A stretch of 64,000 nucleotides of DNA from Bradyrhizobium neotropicale (GTDB lineage Bacteria; Pseudomonadota; Alphaproteobacteria; Rhizobiales; Xanthobacteraceae), in the NCBI RefSeq assembly GCF_001641695.1, contig NZ_LSEF01000100.1, positions 61,141 to 125,140 of the forward strand. Reading direction: 5' to 3'. Positions within the stretch are counted from its first letter, which is position 1; each line of letters opens with the position of its first letter. The translations under genes were made by a program, and so were the position numbers. The notes beneath the pieces were generated by a model. The model was given only the letters and a program-made list of their open reading frames with translations. It was not told the origin of the DNA and ran no database searches. Of this stretch, positions 29,452 through 36,207 are shown one piece after another.

Positions 29452-29691
29452 GCTGCTCGTCCCTCTTGTTCGCGACGGCGACGACATCATACGCGCAACT
29501 ACGGGTCCAGTATTGGTACGGATTAGCTGGCATTCCCTGTTCTGCCATCATCCTTACCGTTGATTCGGACATCCGCGATCCCCTTTGGATCGGACCGGGC
29601 AGGTCCTGAGCAAGAAGAGCTCAGCATCGAGAAGCGATGCACGTTCGCGTGGCGTTTCCCAAGACCCAGCACTCCAAAGGATTCATCTTCC

Positions 29692-30432
29692 ATGCATACG
29701 ATCGTACTGGCCACCCAAAAGGGTGGCAGCGGCAAGAGCACCCTTGCCATCGGCCTCGCGCTGGCAGCCAGGCAGGCCGGCTTCACCGTCCGCCTGATCG
29801 AGACCGACCCGCAGGGCACCCTGTCCAGCTGGCAGCGCCGCCGCAGCGATAAGGACCCTGTCGTCGAGCCGATCTATCACGCCGCCAATATCGAGCCGCG
29901 TCTGAAGATGCTGGCCGAGAGCGGCCTCCAGCTTGCGATCGTCGACACCGCGGCGGGCCTCAGCGCCGCAACCACCGCCGCGATCCGCCATTCAGATCTC
30001 TGCCTGATCCCGGCGCGCCCGAGCGTCGCCGACATTGAGGCGACCCTCTCGACGCTGAGCGTCGCGCGCGCCTGGAAACGGCCCTACGGCTTCGTGCTGA
30101 ACCAGACGCCGATCCGAGGCCAGCGCATCGACAATGCGGCCGACGCGCTTGCCGAGGAGGCGGCGCTCGATCTCACTGAGGTGCTCGCGCGCCCGCTGAT
30201 CGTGATGCGCAACGACCACCAGGATTCGCTCGCCGCCGGCCTTGCCGTCAGCGAATTCGCGCCGAGCGGCAAGTCAGCCGAGGAGATCCGCGGCCTCTGG
30301 CGCTGGATCGCGACGCGGCTCGACCTCTCGGCCACGACCAATCTTCTCATCGATCAGGTCATCTCGGCAGCGGACGGAATCTTGCACGTCGCCGCCGAGC
30401 GTGCGTCTGACGAGACCACACTGGCGTCCTGA
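29692..30432 (+). CDS. Orphan ParA/MinD-family ATPase
   Basis: The 246-residue protein starts at the ATG at 29692 (MHTIVLATQKGGSGKSTLAI). It has the deviant Walker A KGGSGKST, the Walker A' region ETDPQGTLSSW and Walker B-like IVDTAAGLSAATTAAIRHSD. This is the ParA fold of about 210 residues plus a short C-terminal helix. No parB or parS-like partner is adjacent, so it is not an obvious chromosome segregation locus; positioning of another cell component is possible. A longer in-frame start at 29560 lacks homology. Confidence 0.85.
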   Translation: MHTIVLATQKGGSGKSTLAIGLALAARQAGFTVRLIETDPQGTLSSWQRRRSDKDPVVEPIYHAANIEPRLKMLAESGLQLAIVDTAAGLSAATTAAIRHSDLCLIPARPSVADIEATLSTLSVARAWKRPYGFVLNQTPIRGQRIDNAADALAEEAALDLTEVLARPLIVMRNDHQDSLAAGLAVSEFAPSGKSAEEIRGLWRWIATRLDLSATTNLLIDQVISAADGILHVAAERASDETTLAS

Positions 30433-30560
30433 GCGGAGCGACCGCTTCAGGCGCCAAGCGCGCTCTTCCCCATCCGGTCGACGAGCCCAAGCAAAGGAGC
30501 AATCCGGCCACCAGCCCTGCCGGATTGCTTCGCTTCGTTTCTCGGAGGCTCCATCCATCC

Positions 30561-30643
30561 CGTCATTGTTGCGAGCGCAGCGAAGCAATCCAGACTATCG
30601 CCGCGGAAAGATTCTGGATTGCTTCGCTGCGCTCGCAATGACG
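30561..30643. repeat. Large inverted repeat after parA-like gene (CGTCATTG family)
   Basis: The left arm is CGTCATTGTTGCGAGCGCAG followed by CGAAGCAATCCAGA; the right arm ends GCGCTCGCAATGACG after TCTGGATTGCTTCGCT. The arms are nearly perfect over about 30 bases around an 18-base centre. A fragment of the same sequence (GGATTGCTTCGCTTCG) lies at about 30521-30536. It fills most of the gap to mutM and looks like a dispersed mobile palindrome. Confidence 0.7.
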
Positions 30644-30703
30644 CGCGTGGTGGGCTCGTCGCCCTCGCGGAGACTCACGGCCTCTCGGCCGAGAGCTTGA
30701 TCC

Positions 30704-31585
30704 TCATTTCTGACATTTCGGGCACCAGAAGGTCGACCGGCCGTTCTGGGTGAAGCGTTTCACGGTGCCGCCGCAGCCCGGCGTCTTGCAGGTCTCGCCT
30801 TCGCGGTCGTAGACCTTGAACGAGTGCTGGAAATAGCCGAGCTCGCCCGAGGTCTGGCGATGGTCGCGCAGCGACGAGCCGCCGGCCTTGATCGCGTCAT
30901 TCAGCACGGTGTGGATCGCACCCACCAGCCGCTTGGCGTGATCGGTCGGCTCGCCCCTCTTGGTCGCGAGCGTGGCCGCGATCCGCCGCGGCGACAGATG
31001 CGAGCGATGCAGCGCCTCGCACACATAGATGTTGCCAAGCCCCGCCACCACACGCTGGTCGAGCAGCGCGGCCTTCAGGCTGGTGGTCTTGCCGGCGCAG
31101 GACCTTGCCAGCATCGCCGCGTCGAATTCATTGCCGAGCGGCTCGGGGCCGAGTCCGCGCAGCAGCGGCTCCTCGTCGAGCGCGTTGCGCGCAATCACTT
31201 TCATGTAACCGAAGCGGCGCGGATCGTTGAACACGATGTCGGCGCCCGAGGACATCCGAAACAGCACGTGGTCGTGCGTCGAGTCCTTGCCGCGTGGATA
31301 GTGAAACTCGCCAGGCTGCACGTCGTTGTCCGGCTTGATGACACGAAATGAGCCCGACATGCCCAGATGCATCAAGAGCACGTCGCCGGAGGCGAGATCG
31401 GCCATGAGATATTTTGCGCGGCGGCCGAGCCCCGTGACGACCTGGCCCCGGAGCCGAGCCACGAAGTCCGGCTGAAAGGGGAAACGCAAGTCGGCCCGGC
31501 GGGCCTCGGCCTTGATGATTTTGGCGCCCTCCATGACGGGCTGGAGGCCGCGGCGGACGGTCTCGACTTCGGGCAATTCAGGCAT
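30704..31585 (-). CDS. mutM: Formamidopyrimidine-DNA glycosylase
   Basis: MutM removes 8-oxoguanine and formamidopyrimidines and nicks the abasic site. The 293-residue protein begins MPELPEVETVRRGLQPVMEG, with the catalytic Pro (after Met removal) and Glu. It has the helix-two-turn-helix (VVAGLGNIYVCEALHRSHLS) and a C-terminal zinc finger with four Cys in CKTPGC and FWCPKC. It is divergent from ubiE. Confidence 0.96.
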   Translation of the reverse strand: MPELPEVETVRRGLQPVMEGAKIIKAEARRADLRFPFQPDFVARLRGQVVTGLGRRAKYLMADLASGDVLLMHLGMSGSFRVIKPDNDVQPGEFHYPRGKDSTHDHVLFRMSSGADIVFNDPRRFGYMKVIARNALDEEPLLRGLGPEPLGNEFDAAMLARSCAGKTTSLKAALLDQRVVAGLGNIYVCEALHRSHLSPRRIAATLATKRGEPTDHAKRLVGAIHTVLNDAIKAGGSSLRDHRQTSGELGYFQHSFKVYDREGETCKTPGCGGTVKRFTQNGRSTFWCPKCQK

Positions 31586-31666
31586 GGTCAGGCATTCACC
31601 TTATGAGGGCAGTGTGATAGCGCCATTGCGGCGGCCGCGCTATGGTCCGCCTCGCGGAGTAGAGTA

Positions 31667-32428
31667 ATGGATCGGCCGGGCGATACCACGCATTTTGGCT
31701 TCAGGGACGTCCCCTTGGGGGACAAGCAGACGCTGGTGAACGATGTGTTTCACAGCGTCGCCTCGCGTTACGACCTGATGAACGACCTGATGTCGGGCGG
31801 CCTGCACCGGGTCTGGAAAGACATCATGATCAACACGCTCGATCCGCCCAGGAGCGACCGGCCGTTCGCGCTGCTCGACGTCGCCGGCGGCACCGGCGAC
31901 ATTTCCTTCCGCGCCGCCAAGGCGGCCGGGCCCGGCTTCCACGCCACCGTGTGTGACATCAACGCTGACATGCTGGCAGTAGGGCGTGAGCGCGCCGCCA
32001 AGCGGCACCTGGAGACCCAGGTCGACTTCGTCGAAGGCAATGCCGAAGCGCTGGCCTTTGGCGATCGCAGTTTTGATGCATATACGATCGCGTTCGGCAT
32101 TCGCAACGTGCCGCGGATCGATCTCGCGCTGCGCGAGGCCTATCGCGTGCTGAGGCCCGGCAGCCGCTTCCTGTGCCTGGAATTCTCGACCGTCGAGATG
32201 CCCGGGCTCGACCGCATCTATGACCTGTTCTCGTTCAAGGTCATTCCGCCGCTCGGACGGATGGTGACGGGCGACGCCGAGTCCTATCAATATCTCGTCG
32301 AATCGATCCGCAAGTTTCCGAAGCCCAACGTCTTCGCCGACATGATCCGCGATGCCGGCTTCGCCCGCGTCAGCTGGCAGACGCTGTCCGGCGGCATCGT
32401 CGCACTGCATTCGGGCTGGCGTTTGTGA
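31667..32428 (+). CDS. ubiE: Ubiquinone biosynthesis C-methyltransferase UbiE
   Basis: UbiE methylates the benzoquinone ring in ubiquinone synthesis using SAM. The 253-residue protein has the family signature YDLMNDLMSGGLHRVWKD, the SAM loop DVAGGTGDISFRAA, and the second UbiE signature RNVPRIDLALREAYRVLRPG. Its stop overlaps the GTG start of ubiB, so the two ubiquinone genes are translationally coupled. Confidence 0.96.
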   Translation: MDRPGDTTHFGFRDVPLGDKQTLVNDVFHSVASRYDLMNDLMSGGLHRVWKDIMINTLDPPRSDRPFALLDVAGGTGDISFRAAKAAGPGFHATVCDINADMLAVGRERAAKRHLETQVDFVEGNAEALAFGDRSFDAYTIAFGIRNVPRIDLALREAYRVLRPGSRFLCLEFSTVEMPGLDRIYDLFSFKVIPPLGRMVTGDAESYQYLVESIRKFPKPNVFADMIRDAGFARVSWQTLSGGIVALHSGWRL

Positions 32429-33999
32429 TCTCTGCGATTCCCCACATTGCGCGCCTGATGCGCGCTGCATTCGTGTTCGCGCGCGAGGGCGTGTTCGGCT
32501 CCGTCGACCCCAGCCTGGTGCCGCCGCCCGGCCAGCTTGCGCTGAAGCTTGCGCGGATCGTCGAGCGCCGTGGCCCCAAGCACGGACCGCGACTGTCGCG
32601 CGCGCTGACCCGGATGGGCCCGGCCTATCTCAAGCTCGGGCAATTCCTGGCAACGCGCCCCGATGTCGTCGGCGTCATCATGGCGCGCGACCTCGAAAGC
32701 CTGCAGGACCGCCTGCCGCCGTTTCCGCAGGAAGAAGCTGAAACCGCGATCTCAACGTCGCTGGAGCGTCCGCTCAAGGACGTGTTCGTGAGCTTCGGCC
32801 CCCCGGTCGCGGCCGCCTCGATCGCGCAGGTGCACCGCGGTGAGGTGCTGCGCGACGGCATCCGCAAGCCGGTCGCAATCAAGGTGCTGCGGCCGAACGT
32901 GGCCTCGCGCTTCCGCCGCGACCTCTCCGATTTCTTCTTCGTCGCGCACAAGGCCGAGACCTACTCGGCCGAGGCGCGGCGCCTGCGCCTCGTCGAGGTC
33001 ATCAATACCATGTCGCGCTCGGTCGCGATGGAGATGGATCTGCGGCTGGAAGCGGCCGCGCTGTCCGAGATGGCGGAGAACACACAGGACGATCCCGACT
33101 TCCGCGTACCGACCGTCGATTGGGACCGCACCACGCACAACGTACTGACAATGGAGTGGATCGACGGCATCGCGCTGAACGATCACGTCCGCTTGCGGGA
33201 GGCGCAGGTCGACCTGCCCGATCTTGGCCGCAAGGTCATCCAGAGCTTCTTGCGGCACGCGCTGCGCGACGGCTTCTTCCATGCCGACATGCATCCGGGC
33301 AATTTGTTCCTGGACGATACGGGACGCCTCGTCGCGGTCGATTTCGGCATCATGGGCCGGTTGGGGATGAAGGAGCGGCGTTTCCTCGCCGAGATCCTGC
33401 TCGGTTTCATCACCCGCGACTATCGCCGCGTGGCGGAGGTGCATTTCGAGGCGGGCTATGTGCCCGCGCATCACTCGGTGGAGAATTTCGCGCAGGCGAT
33501 CCGCGCCATCGGCGAGCCGATCCACAACCGCACGGCCGAGGAAATCTCGATGGCGCGGCTGCTCACGCTGCTGCTCGAGGTCACCGGCCTGTTCGACATG
33601 ACGACGCGCCCCGAGCTGATCCTGCTGCAGAAGACCATGGTCGTGGTCGAGGGCGTGGCGCGTAACTTCGATCCCAAGCTCGACATCTGGAAGATCGCCG
33701 ACCCCGTGGTGCGCGAATGGATCGAGCGCAATCTCGGCCCGCTCGGCCGGGTGCAGGGCGCGCTGGCGGGGACCGGCGACATCGCCCGCGTGCTGATGAA
33801 CCTGCCCGACATCGCGGCACGCTCGGTCAAGGTGCTGGAGCAGCTCGAGACCATGACGCGGGAGGGCCTTCGGCTGTCGCCGGAGAGCATCGCGGCAATG
33901 GGCCGCAGCGAGGGCCGCAAGAACCGCTGGCGCACCGTGGCGCTCTGGATCATCGCCGCGACCTTCATCGGCATCCTGATCGCCGTCCGGAATCTGTGA
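32425..33999 (+). CDS. ubiB: Ubiquinone biosynthesis protein kinase-like UbiB
   Basis: UbiB is an ABC1/ADCK-type atypical kinase-like ATPase needed for ubiquinone synthesis, membrane anchored. The 524-residue protein has the KxGQ-type motif LKLGQFLATRPDVV, the Ala-rich loop AAASIAQVHRGEV, the kinase Lys in VAIKVLRP, HADMHPGNLFLDD and DFGIMGRL. A C-terminal transmembrane helix is present (TVALWIIAATFIGILIAV). The start is a GTG overlapping the ubiE stop. The stop lies inside the first palindrome upstream of coaBC. Confidence 0.95.
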   Translation: MISAIPHIARLMRAAFVFAREGVFGSVDPSLVPPPGQLALKLARIVERRGPKHGPRLSRALTRMGPAYLKLGQFLATRPDVVGVIMARDLESLQDRLPPFPQEEAETAISTSLERPLKDVFVSFGPPVAAASIAQVHRGEVLRDGIRKPVAIKVLRPNVASRFRRDLSDFFFVAHKAETYSAEARRLRLVEVINTMSRSVAMEMDLRLEAAALSEMAENTQDDPDFRVPTVDWDRTTHNVLTMEWIDGIALNDHVRLREAQVDLPDLGRKVIQSFLRHALRDGFFHADMHPGNLFLDDTGRLVAVDFGIMGRLGMKERRFLAEILLGFITRDYRRVAEVHFEAGYVPAHHSVENFAQAIRAIGEPIHNRTAEEISMARLLTLLLEVTGLFDMTTRPELILLQKTMVVVEGVARNFDPKLDIWKIADPVVREWIERNLGPLGRVQGALAGTGDIARVLMNLPDIAARSVKVLEQLETMTREGLRLSPESIAAMGRSEGRKNRWRTVALWIIAATFIGILIAVRNL

Positions 34000-34014
34000 T
34001 TGCACTGCAATCAC
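33996..34014. promoter_or_regulatory. Palindrome 1 upstream of coaBC (8-3-8)
   Basis: GTGATTGC (33996-34003), spacer ACT, GCAATCAC (34007-34014): a perfect 8-bp inverted repeat. It overlaps the ubiB stop codon. A possible -35 element TTGCAC (34000-34005) lies inside it. Confidence 0.65.
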
Positions 34015-34028
34015 GCGGATGATAGCAT
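34000..34028 (+). promoter_or_regulatory. Possible coaBC promoter
   Basis: TTGCAC (34000-34005), 17 bases, TAGCAT (34023-34028). Each hexamer matches four of six consensus positions. The -35 falls within palindrome 1 and the -10 within palindrome 2, so a protein bound to either would block it. The prediction is weak on sequence alone and gains from the context. Confidence 0.35.
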
Positions 34029-34037
34029 CGCTATCAT
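34019..34037. promoter_or_regulatory. Palindrome 2 upstream of coaBC, FitA-like operator
   Basis: ATGATAGC (34019-34026), spacer ATC, GCTATCAT (34030-34037): a perfect 8-bp inverted repeat with the same geometry as palindrome 1, centres 23 bp apart. It contains TGATAGCA and CGCTATCA, matching the 8-base half-sites TGATAGCA and TGCTATCA known for the FitA antitoxin operator of Neisseria. The downstream protein carries a FitA-like domain. Confidence 0.7.
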
Positions 34038-34056
34038 TCCGGTGCTGGAGGGCGTC

Positions 34057-35508
34057 ATGGCAAGCCTGACCATCCGCAAGCTCGACGAGAACGTCAAAAC
34101 CTATCTGCGCCTGCGCTCGGCCAAGAACCGCCGATCGGTCGAGGAAGAGGTCCGGGTCATCCTGCGCGAGCTGATCGAGGGCCGCGAGGAGCCACTGACG
34201 CCGTTGGCGGCACCGCCCGATGTCGCTCCCGCCTCCGCATCCCAACGCACCGGCGCCCTCCCCGAGGCCAGCGTTACCCTGATCATCGGCGGCGGGATCG
34301 CGGCCTACAAATCCCTCGACCTGATCCGCCGGCTCAAGGAGCGCCGCATCGAGGTCCGCTGCGTGCTGACCAAGGCGGCGCAGCAATTCGTCACGCCACT
34401 GGCGGTGAGCGCGCTCTCGCATGAGCGCGTCTACACCGACCTGTTCGACCCCCAGAGCGAATTCGATGCCGGCCATATCCGCCTGGCGCGCGACTGCGAT
34501 CTGATCGTGGTGGCGCCGGCAACCGCCGACCTGATGGCCAAGATGGCTCACGGCCATGCCGACGATCTTGCCAGCGCCATCCTGCTCGCCACCAACCGCA
34601 AGATCCTGCTCGCGCCGGCGATGAATCCGCTGATGTGGAACAACGCCTCGACGCGGCGCAACGTCGCGCAGCTCCAGCGCGACGGCGTGGCGCTGATCGG
34701 CCCCAATGCCGGCGAGATGGCGGAAGCCGGCGAAGCCGGCGTCGGCCGGATGTCGGAGGCGGTCGAGATCGCGGCGGCCGCCGAGCGCCTGCTGCGCCCC
34801 CCGGTGCCGCGCCCGCTTGCCGGCAAGCGCGTGCTGATCACCGCAGGCCCGACGCACGAGCCGATCGATCCGGTCCGCTACATTGCCAACCGCTCCTCCG
34901 GCAAGCAGGGCTTTGCCATTGCCGTGGCAGCGCAGGCCGCCGGCGCCGAAGTGATCCTCGTGAGCGGCCCGGTCGATCTCGACGATCCCGACGGCGTCAC
35001 CGTCAAGCATGTCGAATCAGCGCGGCAGATGCTGGAGCACGTCCAGTCCTCGCTTCCCGTCGACATCGCGATCTTCGCCGCCGCGGTCGCCGACTGGCGC
35101 GTCGCAAACGAAGGCGAGCAGAAGCTGAAGAAGACGTCCGCCGGCATGCCGCCGCTGCAGCTCGTCGAGAATCCCGACATCCTCGCCACGATCTCGAAGC
35201 TGACGGACAAGCGCCCGCCGCTGGTGATCGGCTTCGCCGCCGAGACCGAGCATCTCATCGACAACGCCAAGTCCAAGCTTGCCCGCAAGGGCTGCGACTG
35301 GATCGTCGCCAACGACGTCTCGCCGGCAACCGGCGTGATGGGCGGCGATCGCAACACCGTCCATCTCATCAGCCGCAAGAACGGAGAGAACGACGGCGAG
35401 ATCGCAGTTGATTCCTGGCCAGTGATGACCAAGGAACAGGTCGCCACCGAACTGATCGCGCATGTCGTAAAAAGCGTGGCCGACAAATCCCTGGAGCCAG
35501 CATCTTGA
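34057..35508 (+). CDS. coaBC: CoaBC (phosphopantothenoylcysteine synthetase/decarboxylase) with N-terminal FitA-like ribbon-helix-helix domain
   Basis: CoaBC makes 4'-phosphopantetheine from phosphopantothenate and cysteine, central to coenzyme A synthesis. The 483-residue protein has three parts. Residues 1-42 (MASLTIRKLDENVKTYLRLR, then RSVEEEVRVILREL) look like a ribbon-helix-helix DNA-binding domain of the FitA antitoxin type. A Pro/Ala-rich linker spans about 43-71. CoaC follows with GGGIAAYKSLDLI, the conserved His in ALSHERVY and APAMNPLMW, then CoaB with ITAGPTHEPIDPVRYIANRS and ADWRVANEGEQKLKK. The ATG at 34057 has GGAGG five bases upstream, and no ATG or GTG lies in frame between the domains, so the fusion is genuine. 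Two palindromes precede it. It is coupled to dut by a TTGA overlap. Confidence 0.92.
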   Translation: MASLTIRKLDENVKTYLRLRSAKNRRSVEEEVRVILRELIEGREEPLTPLAAPPDVAPASASQRTGALPEASVTLIIGGGIAAYKSLDLIRRLKERRIEVRCVLTKAAQQFVTPLAVSALSHERVYTDLFDPQSEFDAGHIRLARDCDLIVVAPATADLMAKMAHGHADDLASAILLATNRKILLAPAMNPLMWNNASTRRNVAQLQRDGVALIGPNAGEMAEAGEAGVGRMSEAVEIAAAAERLLRPPVPRPLAGKRVLITAGPTHEPIDPVRYIANRSSGKQGFAIAVAAQAAGAEVILVSGPVDLDDPDGVTVKHVESARQMLEHVQSSLPVDIAIFAAAVADWRVANEGEQKLKKTSAGMPPLQLVENPDILATISKLTDKRPPLVIGFAAETEHLIDNAKSKLARKGCDWIVANDVSPATGVMGGDRNTVHLISRKNGENDGEIAVDSWPVMTKEQVATELIAHVVKSVADKSLEPAS

Positions 35509-35963
35509 GCACGAAGGTCACCGTCGAACTCCAACACTTGGGCCATGCCGACGGCCTGCCGCTGCCCGCCTATCAGACCACTGAAGCCGCCGGCCTCGAT
35601 CTGATGGCCGCGGTTCCGGAAGCTCAGCCTCTGACGCTCGCGCCCGGCAAGCATACGCTGGTGCCGACGGGTCTCGCGATTGCACTGCCCGCAGGATACG
35701 AGGCCCAGGTACGGCCGCGCTCCGGACTCGCCGCCAAGCATGGCGTCACCGTGCTGAACTCGCCGGGAACCATCGACGCGGACTATCGCGGCGAGATCAA
35801 GGTGATCCTGATCAACCATGGCGAAGCGCCCTTCGTGATCAAGCGCGGCGAGCGTATCGCGCAGATGGTGATCGCGCCCGTGGTGCAGGCCGCGCTGGTT
35901 CCCGTGGCCACGCTGTCGTCCACGGATCGCGGCGCCGGCGGCTTCGGCTCGACCGGCCGCTAG
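35505..35963 (+). CDS. dut: Deoxyuridine 5'-triphosphate nucleotidohydrolase
   Basis: dUTPase hydrolyses dUTP to dUMP and pyrophosphate, keeping uracil out of DNA. The 152-residue trimeric-type enzyme has all five motifs: AAGLDLMAA, RPRSGLAAKHG, NSPGTIDADYRGEIKVIL, RGERIAQMV, and the C-terminal GAGGFGSTGR. The start is a TTG overlapping the coaBC stop. The coaBC-dut order is widespread in bacteria. Confidence 0.96.
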   Translation: MSTKVTVELQHLGHADGLPLPAYQTTEAAGLDLMAAVPEAQPLTLAPGKHTLVPTGLAIALPAGYEAQVRPRSGLAAKHGVTVLNSPGTIDADYRGEIKVILINHGEAPFVIKRGERIAQMVIAPVVQAALVPVATLSSTDRGAGGFGSTGR

Positions 35964-35971
35964 TTCCCTTA

Positions 35972-35993
35972 CCTCTCCCGCTTGCGGGAGAGG
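35972..35993. repeat. Short palindromic repeat (CTCTCCCGC family, copy 3)
   Basis: CCTCTCCCGC-TT-GCGGGAGAGG is a perfect palindrome directly after dut. It matches the elements at 13286-13309 and 13404-13427. The remaining roughly 210 bases before divL show nothing further that I can identify. Confidence 0.75.
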
Positions 35994-36207
35994 GAGAGCG
36001 CCTTCATCGTGGCAAGCAATCCGCACAACAAGCTAACGCCCCAGACTTACCTGGGCTGGAACAAGCCGGCCGGCATTTTTGTGGGGCCGCCTTTACGTTC
36101 ACGATCTGGACTCTTACCGGTCGAGTCACGATGGGGATATTGTCGTTTGATTCGCGTGCGGCGGGGGAAAGTCGTCGCGCGTAAATTCGTGCGGTCTTGG
36201 GGCAATT

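Noticed and set aside
34057..34270. A stand-alone antitoxin gene upstream of coaBC
   Set aside because: The frame continues without a stop into CoaBC and no separate ATG or GTG with a ribosome-binding site exists between them; no toxin gene follows.
32752..35010. 752-codon open frame opposite ubiB and coaBC
   Set aside because: Antisense shadow spanning two well-supported genes and their operator region.
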